A DNA stretch of 64,000 nt from Vibrio sp. PID17_43 (GTDB lineage Bacteria; Pseudomonadota; Gammaproteobacteria; Enterobacterales; Vibrionaceae): the NCBI RefSeq assembly GCF_002608565.1, contig NZ_LIXM01000012.1, forward strand, positions 1 to 64,000, given 5' to 3'. The notes beneath the pieces are model-generated. The model was not told the origin of the DNA and made no database searches. It was given only the letters and a program-made list of their open reading frames with translations. Below are positions 55,304-64,000 of this stretch, piece by piece; position 1 is the first letter of the stretch; each line of letters begins with the position of its first letter. The position numbers and the translations under genes are program-made.

Positions 55304-56116
55304 TTATGCTAAGGACAGCTTGGGTAACGGTAGATATAGGGTTTCGATGATATCTGAAAGCATCTGTTCGTAAGCATTAAATATAACCAAGGATAGTTCG
55401 GACGTTATGTCGTATAACGCTTCTTCATTGAGTGATACTTCTTCGCTGTTCAGATGATCAGTGAGTACTTGTATGGATTTTGTCGATTTAGGTGAACCGA
55501 TGATTAACGGACTAATGACTGCAAGCTGATTGAGCCTTCTGACCATTATTGACGCATCGTTTTTTATTCTCATTGCGCCCCCTGGAGTATGAATATCTTG
55601 AATGCTGATACGCATCTGGGTGAGCGTCTCTAAACTGTCCATGACCGTTTGCCAATTCATCTGATATTCGTCGTAGAGGTCATCTCTTTGCAAGACAGCA
55701 AGCCAGGCTATAGTGACCTCATCCATCAAAAATAAGGTGTGGCGAATGAGTTTTCCATGCTCTAATTGATTGCGAGCTAACGAGTATCCTTGCCATTGTT
55801 TCAGCAACTGCTCAATTTTTATCTGAAGCATTCGATAGATAGGTTTATTTTCAAAACGAGCAGTCTCTATTAATTGATGCAGCTTGCTATTTAATTCTTG
55901 ATTGATCGCAGCGATCTCATTGTGATGATTTTGCTGACCTTGGAAAGAGTAGTGGGTCACCGCTCGGTGGCGACGAAGTAGACAAGTGACATCCCGTAAT
56001 AGAATGAGTAATCGGTACTTGCGAACCTGCTGCTTTTCTCGCTTATTAGCTAAGTGGTAGATTCCCGCCAGAATAGCAACGGAGATCAAAGTAGAAATCA
56101 AAACAAACATAACCAA
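55304..56116 (-). CDS. Unrecognised membrane-anchored helical protein
   Basis: A 270-residue protein I do not recognise. One N-terminal membrane helix (MFVLISTLISVAILAGIYHL, start at 56116 or two codons later) is followed by a wholly helical cytoplasmic or periplasmic domain with no cysteine pairs or catalytic motif. The pattern of long amphipathic helices (LLRDVTCLLRRHRAVTHYSF, LIETARFENKPIYRMLQIK, LTQMRISIQDIHTPGGAMR) loosely recalls NIT-type sensing domains, but this is weak. There is no kinase, GGDEF or HAMP domain attached. It stands alone between fadR and metG. Codon use is less biased than the neighbours. Confidence 0.7.
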   Translation of the reverse strand: MVMFVLISTLISVAILAGIYHLANKREKQQVRKYRLLILLRDVTCLLRRHRAVTHYSFQGQQNHHNEIAAINQELNSKLHQLIETARFENKPIYRMLQIKIEQLLKQWQGYSLARNQLEHGKLIRHTLFLMDEVTIAWLAVLQRDDLYDEYQMNWQTVMDSLETLTQMRISIQDIHTPGGAMRIKNDASIMVRRLNQLAVISPLIIGSPKSTKSIQVLTDHLNSEEVSLNEEALYDITSELSLVIFNAYEQMLSDIIETLYLPLPKLSLA

Positions 56117-56263
56117 CTCCTTGTTAGTGCTTTTGACCTAGCAATTAAGTAAGAGCAGCTTTAATGCCAGAAATAGAAGCCATAAAAAACAGTAGGTTAT
56201 GTTATTTTCCTTGGGCTAAGCGTACAAATTTGGTGCGGGGTTTCCCCAAAAGTGTGAACGTAA

Positions 56264-56295
56264 AAAAATCCCCGCCATATTTGGCAGGGATTTTT
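56264..56295 (-). terminator. metG terminator
   Basis: On the minus strand AATCCC-T-GCC pairs with GGC-G-GGGATT (one internal mismatch) and is followed by seven Ts. Confidence 0.85.
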
Positions 56296-56315
56296 TGGAA
56301 AGCGTAAATAACGAA

Positions 56316-58367
56316 TTACATTACACGCATGCCTGGTTGAGCACCTTCGTGTGGTTCAAGAATCCAAAGGTCTTTCCCGCCAGGGCCTGCAGCTAGGATC
56401 ATGCCTTCAGACATGCCGAATTTCATCTTGCGTGGTTTCAAGTTTGCTACTACGACAGTGTATTTACCGACAAGATCTTCAGGCTGGTACGCTGCTTTGA
56501 TACCAGAGAATACTTGGCGCATTTCACCACCGATATCCAGTTGGAATTTCAGCAGTTTGTCTGCTTTTGGCACTGATTCGCAAGACACGATCTTAGCGAT
56601 ACGTAGATCCACTTTTGCGAAATCATCGAATTCGATCTCGTCAGCGATTGGGTCTTTGCTTAGCTCGGTTTCGTTCGATGCGGCTTCAGCTTTCTCTTTT
56701 GCTGCCATTTCTGCTGCAGCATCTTCTTTCGATGCTTCGATCATAGCTTCGATGTTCTTAGGATCGATACGGTTGAACAGCGCCTTGAACTTAGTGATCT
56801 CGTGACCAGTAAGTGGTGCAGCGATGCTTTCCCAAGTTAGCTCTCCGTTAAGGAACGCTTCAGTACGCGCAGCTAATGCAGGCATCACTGGTTTCAGGTA
56901 AGTCATCAGAACGCGGAACAGGTTAATACCGACAGAACAGATTTCTTGCAGTTCCTGATCTTTGCCTTCTTCTTTTGCTACGACCCACGGTGCTTTTTCG
57001 TCAACGTATTGGTTTGCTTTGTCTGCGAGTGCCGTGATTTCACGGATAGCACGGCCAAACTCGCGAGTTTCGTAAAGCTCTGCAATACGCTCTGCTGCTG
57101 CAACGAATTCGTTGTATAGCTCAGGTTCTGCAAAGTTTTCAGCGAGCTTGCCGTCAAAACGCTTAGAGATGAAGCCTGCGTTACGAGACGCTAGGTTAAC
57201 GATTTTGTTCACTACATCGGCGTTGACACGTTGCGTGAAGTCCTCAAGATTTAGGTCTAGGTCGTCGATACGGCTATTTAGCTTAGCGGCATAGTAGTAA
57301 CGAAGACATTCAGGATCTAGGTGGTCTAGGTAAGTGCTTGCTTTAACAAACGTACCTTTAGATTTAGACATCTTCGCGCCGTTTACCGTTACGTAACCGT
57401 GTACGAATACGTTGTTTGGCTTACGGAAGCCAGAGCCTTCTAACATTGCAGGCCAGAATAGAGAGTGGAAGTAAACGATGTCTTTACCGATGAAGTGGTA
57501 AAGCTCTGTCGAGCTGTCTTTCTTCCAGTACTCTTCGAAGTCTAGACCTTCAGTTTTGTCACATAGGTTCTTGAACGAAGCCATGTAGCCAACGGGTGCG
57601 TCTAGCCAAACGTAGAAGAATTTGTTCTTCTCGCCAGGGATCTCGAAACCGAAGTAAGGCGCATCACGTGAGATATCCCATTGCTGCAGACCAGACTCGA
57701 ACCACTCTTGCATTTTGTTCGCTGTCTCAGATTGAAGAGAACCAGAACGTGTCCACTCTTTTAGCATGCTTTCGAACTGAGGTAGGTCGAAGAAGAAGTG
57801 CTCAGAGTCTTTCATGATTGGCGTTGCGCCAGAAACCGCTGATTTCGGGTTGATCAGTTCGGTTGGGCTGTACGTTTCACCACAGTTATCACAGTTGTCA
57901 CCGTATTGGTCTTCTGACTTACACTTAGGACAAGTACCTTTTACGAAACGGTCTGGTAGGAACATTTCTTTCTCAGGATCGAACAGCTGAGAAATTGTAC
58001 GGCTAGAGATAAAGCCGTTCTTCTTCAGCTCAAGATAGATGTGAGAAGCTAGCTCACGGTTCTCATCTGAGTGTGTGCTGTGGTAGTTATCAAAGCTAAT
58101 ATCAAAGCCAGCGAAGTCTTTTTGATGCTCTTCACTAACTGCAGCGATCATCTCTTCTGGTGTAATACCCATCTGTTGTGCTTTTAGCATGATTGGTGTG
58201 CCGTGAGCATCGTCAGCACAGATGAAGTTTACAGTGTTGCCACGTAGGCGTTGGTAGCGAACCCAGATGTCAGCTTGAATGTGCTCAAGCATGTGACCTA
58301 AGTGAATCGAACCATTAGCGTACGGAAGGGCACAAGTTACCAGCAGTTTTCTTGGATCGTTTGCCAT
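56316..58367 (-). CDS. metG: Methionyl-tRNA synthetase
   Basis: Class I aminoacyl-tRNA synthetase charging initiator and elongator tRNA-Met. The 683-residue protein has HLGH (after YANGSI) and KMSKS (in [10 protein letters not shown]) catalytic signatures, a zinc-binding CPKC..CDNCG knuckle (about 145-165), the anticodon-binding helical domain, and a C-terminal tRNA-binding OB domain (from about 580, [15 protein letters not shown]). Divergent from apbC, the same arrangement as E. coli metG-mrp. Confidence 0.97.
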   Translation of the reverse strand: MANDPRKLLVTCALPYANGSIHLGHMLEHIQADIWVRYQRLRGNTVNFICADDAHGTPIMLKAQQMGITPEEMIAAVSEEHQKDFAGFDISFDNYHSTHSDENRELASHIYLELKKNGFISSRTISQLFDPEKEMFLPDRFVKGTCPKCKSEDQYGDNCDNCGETYSPTELINPKSAVSGATPIMKDSEHFFFDLPQFESMLKEWTRSGSLQSETANKMQEWFESGLQQWDISRDAPYFGFEIPGEKNKFFYVWLDAPVGYMASFKNLCDKTEGLDFEEYWKKDSSTELYHFIGKDIVYFHSLFWPAMLEGSGFRKPNNVFVHGYVTVNGAKMSKSKGTFVKASTYLDHLDPECLRYYYAAKLNSRIDDLDLNLEDFTQRVNADVVNKIVNLASRNAGFISKRFDGKLAENFAEPELYNEFVAAAERIAELYETREFGRAIREITALADKANQYVDEKAPWVVAKEEGKDQELQEICSVGINLFRVLMTYLKPVMPALAARTEAFLNGELTWESIAAPLTGHEITKFKALFNRIDPKNIEAMIEASKEDAAAEMAAKEKAEAASNETELSKDPIADEIEFDDFAKVDLRIAKIVSCESVPKADKLLKFQLDIGGEMRQVFSGIKAAYQPEDLVGKYTVVVANLKPRKMKFGMSEGMILAAGPGGKDLWILEPHEGAQPGMRVM

Positions 58368-58557
58368 ACTTAATAATCGCTTTTTGATAGGTATAAAAAA
58401 TAGAGAGTAATACTACCCCATGAGCCTCCTAACGCCAAGGTATCAAACCATGGATTGCCTTAGTTTTTTTGGGGTTCTGAATCTTGCTTCAGGGTGCTAC
58501 GATTAGAGGCACTGTACCCAAGCGCATTTAGGTGACTTGAGTATATAAGGAGACCTT

Positions 58558-59634
58558 ATGCATCAGTTCACTTCAAAACAAGATTTTTGTCATTGGCTTA
58601 ACCAATTCCAGCATCCACAGTTGGTGGAAAACTGGGCAGATATTCACGGCATTGTCGCGATTCCAGCGCAAGGTGGCATTCAAATTACGTTGCCATTTGC
58701 GAGTAATGAACTCCAAGCAGTACTCAGTGATTGGATTAAGGAGCAGCAAGCGTCAGGCACGGTTCCTGAGTTTGCGTTCCATATCGAACTTGGTGTGAAA
58801 GCACTGGAAACTCAAGTCGAAAACGCAGTTAAGGGAGTGAAAAACATCATCGCAGTTAGCTCAGCGAAAGGTGGAGTAGGAAAATCAACCACGGCGGTCA
58901 ATCTCGCTCTTGCAATCGCGCAGTCTGGCGCGAAAGTCGGTCTGTTGGATGCAGACATCTATGGGCCGTCTGTACCGATGATGCTTGGACAAGAAGATAC
59001 GAAGCCAGAAGTTCGTGATGCTAAGTGGATGAAACCCATTTTTGCCCATGGCATCTATACTCATTCTATTGGCTATTTGGTGGATAAATCCGAAGCGGCG
59101 ATTTGGCGTGGTCCAATGGCATCAAAGGCGTTGGCCCAATTATTAACCGAAACAGAATGGCCAGATTTGGATTATTTGGTTATTGATATGCCACCAGGTA
59201 CAGGGGATATTCAACTGACCTTGTCACAACAGATTCCGGTGACAGGCACGGTATTAGTGACAACGCCACAAGATCTAGCACTCGCCGATGCTCGTAAAGG
59301 GGCGGCGATGTTCCATAAAGTTAATGTGCCAGTGGTGGGCGTCGTTGAGAACATGAGCTATCACATTTGTAGCCAATGTGGTGCCGTAGAGCACATTTTT
59401 GGTACGGGTGGTGCAGAGAAAATATCGCAAGAATTTGGGTTAGCGTTACTTGGACAGATCCCACTTCATATCGCCATGCGAGAAGATATCGACGCCGGAA
59501 TACCAACAGTGGCGAGACGTCCAGATAGTGAGCATGCAGGTTACTACAAACAGATCGCCGATCGTGTTTGTGGCACGATGTATTGGCAAGGCAAAGCCAA
59601 ATCAGACACAATCAGTTTCACAATGGTGAACTGA
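58558..59634 (+). CDS. apbC: Iron-sulfur cluster carrier protein ApbC/Mrp
   Basis: A 358-residue P-loop ATPase that carries [4Fe-4S] clusters. Walker A SAKGGVGKSTTAVNLA is the deviant ParA/MinD type; VIDMPPGTGDIQLTL is the switch region; and CSQCG near residue 270 is the cluster-binding CxxC. An N-terminal DUF59-like part (residues 1-90) precedes the ATPase, as in E. coli Mrp. AAGGAGACC is a strong ribosome site before the ATG. Confidence 0.95.
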   Translation: MHQFTSKQDFCHWLNQFQHPQLVENWADIHGIVAIPAQGGIQITLPFASNELQAVLSDWIKEQQASGTVPEFAFHIELGVKALETQVENAVKGVKNIIAVSSAKGGVGKSTTAVNLALAIAQSGAKVGLLDADIYGPSVPMMLGQEDTKPEVRDAKWMKPIFAHGIYTHSIGYLVDKSEAAIWRGPMASKALAQLLTETEWPDLDYLVIDMPPGTGDIQLTLSQQIPVTGTVLVTTPQDLALADARKGAAMFHKVNVPVVGVVENMSYHICSQCGAVEHIFGTGGAEKISQEFGLALLGQIPLHIAMREDIDAGIPTVARRPDSEHAGYYKQIADRVCGTMYWQGKAKSDTISFTMVN

Positions 59635-59815
59635 GTGCATACTCTGGTTTGGTTAAAAATCATACACGCCAACGTTTGCTTTAGGGTTCATTCTCTACGC
59701 AGAAAGAAACTTATAACTAAACCCTAATTCCAGCTAGTATCTAAGGGGTGAACTCCCTATAATCAGGCAGTTTATCTATTTATGTGACTAGAAAATCATC
59801 ATCGGGTGCAAACTA

Positions 59816-60457
59816 ATGTCTGATAATAATCAATGCGTCATCGTAGGTATTGCTGGCGCTTCTGCTTCTGGAAAAAGTCTGATCGCGAGCACGATTTACA
59901 ATGAGCTTCGCGAGAAAGTGGGCGATCATCAAATCGGTGTTATCACGGAAGATTGCTACTACAACGACCAAAGCCACCTAAGCATGGAAGATCGAGTAAA
60001 GACTAACTACGACCACCCGAGCGCGTTAGACCACGACCTACTTTGTGAACACTTAGAGAAATTGGTACGTGGCGAAGCGGTAGAAGTACCAGAGTACAGC
60101 TACACTGAGCATACTCGTACAAGCAATACCACAGCAATGACACCTAAAAAGGTCATCATTCTTGAAGGTATTTTGCTTTTAACGGACCCACGTTTACGTG
60201 ATCTAATGCACGCGACAGTATTTATGGATACGCCTTTGGATATCTGTCTGCTTCGCCGTGTTAAACGTGATGTTGAAGAGCGTGGTCGAACAATGGAATC
60301 AGTTCTTAAGCAATACCAACAGACTGTTCGTCCGATGTTCATGCAATTTATTGAACCTTCTAAGCAATACGCGGATATTATTGTTCCTCGTGGTGGAAAA
60401 AACCGTATCGCGATTGACGTTTTGAAAGCTCACATTGCAAGACTTTTGAAAGCTTAA
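59816..60457 (+). CDS. udk: Uridine kinase
   Basis: Phosphorylates uridine and cytidine with ATP or GTP in pyrimidine salvage. The 213-residue protein has P-loop [11 protein letters not shown], the substrate segment [30 protein letters not shown] and the R-rich lid [18 protein letters not shown]. Located just before asmA; the dcd gene found between them in E. coli is missing here. Confidence 0.96.
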   Translation: MSDNNQCVIVGIAGASASGKSLIASTIYNELREKVGDHQIGVITEDCYYNDQSHLSMEDRVKTNYDHPSALDHDLLCEHLEKLVRGEAVEVPEYSYTEHTRTSNTTAMTPKKVIILEGILLLTDPRLRDLMHATVFMDTPLDICLLRRVKRDVEERGRTMESVLKQYQQTVRPMFMQFIEPSKQYADIIVPRGGKNRIAIDVLKAHIARLLKA

Positions 60458-60493
60458 GCCTTTAGATGGCTATATTGCTTTATTTTTGTGAAA

Positions 60494-60530
60494 AGAAGTG
60501 GCACTTTAAGTGCCACTTCTTTTTTTTGTT
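60494..60530 (+). terminator. udk terminator
   Basis: AAGAAGTGGCAC pairs with GTGCCACTTCTT around a short loop, followed by a run of eight Ts. Confidence 0.92.
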
Positions 60531-60640
60531 TTTAAATTAGCCAGTTGCAAAGTAAAGCCGGACAATTTTCATGCTGTTGTGAAATGATCAGTGCGAGCTT
60601 AGCTATATAATTTAAAAACTCACGAGCAAGGAAAAAGCAC

Positions 60641-62728
60641 ATGAAGAAACTGCTCTTAGTTATAGCCATACCTGTTGTAGTTATTTTAGCTGCGGTGCTA
60701 GCGCTAACCGTCTTCGTCAATCCGAATCAATTTAAGCCGTTAATTGTGGAACAAGTACAGAAGCAAACGGGTTTAGAGTTGGTGATTGAAGGGGACATCA
60801 GTTGGCAGTTCTTTCCATCGATTGGCTTCGAACTGGGTCGCACTGAACTGAGAAACCCGCAAGGCTTTAGTCAACCAAATCTATTCAAAGTTGACACGGT
60901 CGGTGTTGATGTCTCGGTCATGCCTCTGCTTAGCAAGCAACTCGAAATTGGCAACGTCACATTAGATGGTGCTGAGTTCTACCTTGAAACGCTGAAAGAT
61001 GGTAGCAAGAACATTGATGCGCTGACCAAAGCACAATCTCAACAAGCTGAGCAATTTACTGAGCCAACTTCAGTACAAACGGAAGGTACGCAAAGCTCAG
61101 CTTCTGATTGGACGATCAACCTTGCAGGAGTGACTATTTCTAACGGTTATGTTGAAATCCAAGATCAGCAAACCGGCAGCGACACCAAGCTTTCTGATAT
61201 CTCCTTAAACCTATCACAGTTTGCTTTTGATCACTGGACGACAGCTGACTTCGGTGTGAAAGGTGAAATGAACGATCAAACGTTCACCGCGCAAGGCAAA
61301 GCGGACTTTAAATTGGCAAAAGGTCTTGTAAGCTACGCGTTGAAAAACATCAACTTTGATGCAACCTACGCTGACGAAGCAAACAAAATTGAATCTGCGA
61401 CCATTGGTTTAGACACGTTTGAGTTTGATAAAGTAAACCGCCTAAGCTATGCGTTGAAAGGCGACGCGGGCGGCATGAAGCTAGACATGCAAGGCGGTGG
61501 TGAACTGATTGTTGATAAAGCGATCAGCAAGGTTCAATTGAACAAACTGACGTTAAAATCGACTTTTGAAGGTGCTGCACTTCCACAATCACCAATGAAA
61601 GTGGATATGGCCTCTGACCTATCGTTCGACTTAACGAAGAGTCACTTGAGTTTTGTGCTGGAAAATCTCACCGCAAATGCGATTGTGTTAGACGGGAAAG
61701 CGGATGTGACATTAGGTGATATCCCTAAAATTCGTTTCGCACTGCACAGCCCTAACATCGATGCAGATGAATTTTTGGGCTTGAATAAGCAAGCGCCTTC
61801 AAGTGATAAGTCAGCATCAGGTGGCGAAAGTGCGCCAGTTGGTCAAGAGGGTGAGCCAGACTTATCAGCTTTAAAAGTACTGGATGTGAAAGGTGATATC
61901 AAGATCGATAAGTTCAAAGCCGCGAATGCGAAGATGGAAGCAGTCAAAGCAGACTTCTCCATCAATCGTGGTGTGTTTGACCTAACGTCATTCAGCTCTA
62001 AACTTTATCAGGGCACAATCACCGCAACGGCGAAGTTAGATGCTCGTAAATCGCCAGCAACTTATAGCGCGAAGCAGTCGATTAAAGGTGTCCATGTTCA
62101 GCCACTGCTAATTGATGTCGCTAACAGTGATAAGTTGGAAGGGACCGGTAATATCGATGTGAACGTTAGCGGTAAGAGCTTAACGCCAACAGGCATGAAG
62201 AAGAACCTAGTGGGTACGGTCGCGATTAACTTTACAGACGGTGCAGTTAATGGCATCAATGTCGCTCAATTGATTCGTGAAAACTATGCGCGATTTAAAG
62301 GCCAAAGCTTAGAAGGCACAGATGAAGTCAAGAAAACTGACTTTAGCGCAATGACGGCAACAATGAGATTAAACAAAGGCGTTGTTTATACGGATAATCT
62401 TCAAGCTCAATCCCCATTATTGCGTTTGCGTGGTAAAGGCAGTGCAAACTACCTCAATGAAACGGTCGATTTTACTATCAGTACGTCTATTGTTGGTTCA
62501 CTGGAAGGGCAGGGCGGAAAAAATATCGATGAGCTGAAAGATATTACGATTCCAATCAATGTTTCCGGCAAGTGGGCGGAGCCAAAATTTAAGCTAGTAT
62601 TTGATGATGTTCTGAAACAGAAAGCACAGAAAGAAATAGACCGAGGCGTTGAAAAGCTAACGGACAAAATTAAAGATGAGAAAACGAAAGAAGCGGTAGA
62701 CAGTTTGTTGAAGAACTTGTTTAACTAA
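60641..62728 (+). CDS. asmA: AsmA family inner-membrane protein
   Basis: A 695-residue protein with an N-terminal membrane helix (MKKLLLVIAIPVVVILAAVL) and a long periplasmic beta-rich domain. The AsmA N-domain LELVIEGDISWQFFPSIGFEL and the C-terminal AsmA_2-like part (VAQLIRENYARFKGQS, GVVYTDNLQAQSPLLRLRGKG) are clear. AsmA-like proteins are thought to move phospholipids between the membranes as rod-shaped bridges (TamB/YhdP group); AsmA was found as a suppressor of outer-membrane assembly defects. A low-complexity Ser/Glu linker at about 385-410. AAGGAA ribosome site. Confidence 0.92.
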   Translation: MKKLLLVIAIPVVVILAAVLALTVFVNPNQFKPLIVEQVQKQTGLELVIEGDISWQFFPSIGFELGRTELRNPQGFSQPNLFKVDTVGVDVSVMPLLSKQLEIGNVTLDGAEFYLETLKDGSKNIDALTKAQSQQAEQFTEPTSVQTEGTQSSASDWTINLAGVTISNGYVEIQDQQTGSDTKLSDISLNLSQFAFDHWTTADFGVKGEMNDQTFTAQGKADFKLAKGLVSYALKNINFDATYADEANKIESATIGLDTFEFDKVNRLSYALKGDAGGMKLDMQGGGELIVDKAISKVQLNKLTLKSTFEGAALPQSPMKVDMASDLSFDLTKSHLSFVLENLTANAIVLDGKADVTLGDIPKIRFALHSPNIDADEFLGLNKQAPSSDKSASGGESAPVGQEGEPDLSALKVLDVKGDIKIDKFKAANAKMEAVKADFSINRGVFDLTSFSSKLYQGTITATAKLDARKSPATYSAKQSIKGVHVQPLLIDVANSDKLEGTGNIDVNVSGKSLTPTGMKKNLVGTVAINFTDGAVNGINVAQLIRENYARFKGQSLEGTDEVKKTDFSAMTATMRLNKGVVYTDNLQAQSPLLRLRGKGSANYLNETVDFTISTSIVGSLEGQGGKNIDELKDITIPINVSGKWAEPKFKLVFDDVLKQKAQKEIDRGVEKLTDKIKDEKTKEAVDSLLKNLFN

Positions 62729-62758
62729 TTTTAGAGTTCGCTTTATTTTTACAAAGCA

Positions 62759-62790
62759 AAGGGTTGGCACTGAACCAACCCTTTTTTATA
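62759..62790. terminator. Terminator between asmA and btuR
   Basis: GGGTTGG (62761-62767) pairs with CCAACCC (62775-62781), then six Ts. The loop and right arm also belong to an overlapping 11-bp repeat with 62811-62821. Confidence 0.85.
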
Positions 62791-62821
62791 CCCAAGTAAC
62801 CTAGGGATGCTTGGTTCAGTG
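62768..62821. repeat. 11-bp inverted repeat overlapping the terminator
   Basis: CACTGAACCAA (62768-62778) and TTGGTTCAGTG (62811-62821) are perfect complements, 32 bases apart. CCAAG/CTTGG inside could extend the fold. The left arm lies in the terminator stem, so the two folds are mutually exclusive. Confidence 0.5.
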
Positions 62822-62827
62822 AGAAGA

Positions 62828-63433
62828 TTACCAATCCACCCCTTTCAGCGCTTTTACGCCGGATTCAAAGGCGTGCTTTACATTCTTCACTTCCGAGACG
62901 GTGTCTGCCATTTCAATCAATGAACGATGAGCAGCACGACCGGTGATCACGACTGATTGCATTTTCGGGCGGTTATTCAGTGCTTCAACGACTTCCTCTA
63001 AGTCGATGTACCCATAGCTCACCATATACGTCAGCTCATCAAACAGAATCACATCAATCGATTCGTCTTTCAGCATGCGCTTACATTCTTGCCACACAAG
63101 TTGAGCGGCTTCTGTATCGGCGGTTTTATTTTGCGTTTCCCAAGTAAAACCCGTTGCCATGACTTGGAATTCCACGCCGAGGTTTTCTAGCAGGTTACGC
63201 TCTCCATTATCCCACGTGCCCTTGATGAACTGAGCAACAGAACATTTTAAGCCATGACCAAGTGCGCGAGCGATGGTGCCAAAACCGGAGGTCGATTTAC
63301 CTTTACCGTTGCCAGTAATGATGAGTAATAAACCCTTTTCTTCTTGAGCGGCGGCGATCTTTGCGTCTACTTGTTCTTTTACTTTTTGCTGGCGAGCCTT
63401 ATGGCGTGCCTCTTTGTTCTCTTCGATAGACAT
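62828..63433 (-). CDS. btuR: Cob(I)yrinic acid a,c-diamide adenosyltransferase
   Basis: Transfers the adenosyl group of ATP to Co(I) corrinoids (BtuR/CobO/CobA group). The 201-residue protein has the P-loop GNGKGKSTSGFGT near residue 42, KGTWDNGERNLLE and the VILFDELTYMVSYGY segment, with the conserved NRPKMQSVVITGRAAH. In vibrios without a full cobalamin pathway it serves salvage. Single gene, convergent with asmA. Confidence 0.95.
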   Translation of the reverse strand: MSIEENKEARHKARQQKVKEQVDAKIAAAQEEKGLLLIITGNGKGKSTSGFGTIARALGHGLKCSVAQFIKGTWDNGERNLLENLGVEFQVMATGFTWETQNKTADTEAAQLVWQECKRMLKDESIDVILFDELTYMVSYGYIDLEEVVEALNNRPKMQSVVITGRAAHRSLIEMADTVSEVKNVKHAFESGVKALKGVDW

Positions 63434-63548
63434 TCTCTTTCCTTAATTCTATCTACAAGCCAGTGTGCTGACTTGGGTAAAGCAAATTATCTCGCTATGA
63501 TAGTTCAACAGCAGGTAAAGAAAAACCATCGAGAATACAGGGAATAAA

Positions 63549-64000
63549 ATGAAGAAAGTACTCGTTGTTTGTATGGGCAACATTTGTCGCTCACCTACGG
63601 GAGAGGCCGTATTAAAATCGAAAGCACAGGCGCTAGGAGTGCCACTACAGGTAGAATCTGCAGGTACCATTGGTTATCACGTAGGAAGCCGTCCGGATGC
63701 GCGTGCCATGCAAGCAGGTCAGTTACGTGGTTATTCATTCAAAGGTATGAAAGCACGTAAGGTGGTTGTTGGGGACTTTTCCGCGTTTGATATGGTGTTG
63801 GCGGCGGATAAAGCCAATTTAGCGGATTTATTGGATCTCTGTCCGGATGAGTATCGACATAAAGTGTCTTTGTTTCTGAGTCATGGAGATTCTCGCTACG
63901 ACGAAATCCCTGATCCATACTACGGGGGGGAGAACGGTTTCGAACTGGTATTGGACCTTATTGAAGAGGCATCAGACGCCATTCTAAAAAAGCTGATATA
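63549..64000 (+). CDS. Low-molecular-weight protein tyrosine phosphatase (cut at window edge)
   Basis: The frame opens at ATG 63549 (MKKVLVVCMGNICRSPTGEA) and runs to the last base. The active-site loop CMGNICRS holds the catalytic Cys8 and Arg14, and the general-acid Asp is in IPDPYYGG near residue 124. 150 codons are complete; the final two bases are TA, so a stop codon probably follows at once. Such enzymes control tyrosine kinases of polysaccharide export or act as arsenate reductase-like or general phosphatases; the context here does not decide. Confidence 0.88.
   Translation, partial: MKKVLVVCMGNICRSPTGEAVLKSKAQALGVPLQVESAGTIGYHVGSRPDARAMQAGQLRGYSFKGMKARKVVVGDFSAFDMVLAADKANLADLLDLCPDEYRHKVSLFLSHGDSRYDEIPDPYYGGENGFELVLDLIEEASDAILKKLI

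Noticed and set aside
59680..59727. Inverted repeat TTAGGGTT/AACCCTAA before udk
   Set aside because: Only 8 bp with a 31-base spacer in AT-rich DNA and no T run; could be chance.
1..64000. Prophage, insertion sequence, integron or defence island
   Set aside because: No transposase, integrase, attachment duplication, restriction gene or sharp change in composition was seen; genes are the expected Vibrio core set in largely conserved order.

Overview
The window is chromosomal core DNA of a Vibrio, most likely a member of the Harveyi clade (V. parahaemolyticus / V. alginolyticus / V. harveyi group). The evidence is the luxO-luxU pair with a divergent Qrr1 small RNA gene, the sodium-type flagellar motor gene motY beside rnt, a FadR of 279 residues (the long Vibrio form), NhaB, and an rnfABCDGE-nth operon whose RnfC carries a long Ala/Lys-rich repeat tail. 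Species cannot be fixed from these genes alone.

Layout. 1-3.4 kb: an Hpt phosphotransfer protein, a coiled-coil lipoprotein with a C-terminal membrane helix, and an NhaC antiporter. 3.4-10 kb: asd, a voltage-gated-type K+ channel, a MarC/YchE protein and adhE with a long structured leader. 10-16.8 kb: a degenerate SDR protein, a VC2046-family protein, sodB, grxD, a DsbA-like protein, a second Na+/H+ antiporter, rnt and motY. 16.8-24.1 kb (minus strand): rnfABCDGE, nth, gloA. 24.4-29.2 kb: tRNA-Asn, uvrB with a DnaA-box dyad and a LexA-like site, qrr1, luxO, luxU. 29.2-33.3 kb: ybhK and a molybdenum-cofactor riboswitch followed by moaABCDE. 33.3-39.4 kb: oppABCDF with a 3' UTR that looks like the OppZ small RNA. 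39.5-46.3 kb: glutathionyl-hydroquinone reductase, an MgtC/DUF4010 protein, pta, ackA, yfbV. 46.6-49.7 kb: a three-gene ABC importer and the remnant of a GGDEF gene. 49.7-64 kb: dusC, a SEC-C protein, dsbB, nhaB, fadR, an unrecognised membrane protein, metG, apbC/mrp, udk, asmA, btuR and a low-molecular-weight phosphatase that runs to the window edge.

How the genes work together. Sodium energetics recurs: three Na+/H+ antiporters (NhaC, an NhaC-like carrier, NhaB), the RNF ion pump and MotY of the Na+-driven motor all lie within 52 kb. Mixed-acid metabolism (adhE, pta, ackA), peptide uptake (opp), fatty-acid control (fadR) and Moco synthesis are complete units. Quorum-sensing phosphorelay output is represented by luxU, luxO and qrr1 with its sigma-54 promoter and LuxO site.

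I see no insertion sequence, prophage, CRISPR array, restriction system or defence island, and no wholly new system. The most interesting signals are regulatory RNA and DNA structures (adhE leader inverted repeat, OppZ/oppB complementarity, uvrB DnaA dyad, nhaB-fadR dyads), the RnfC repeat array, a possible envelope-spanning lipoprotein, and decayed genes (GGDEF remnant, SDR lacking its catalytic residues). Coordinates of starts were adjusted from the longest reading frame where a ribosome site or family alignment favoured an internal codon.
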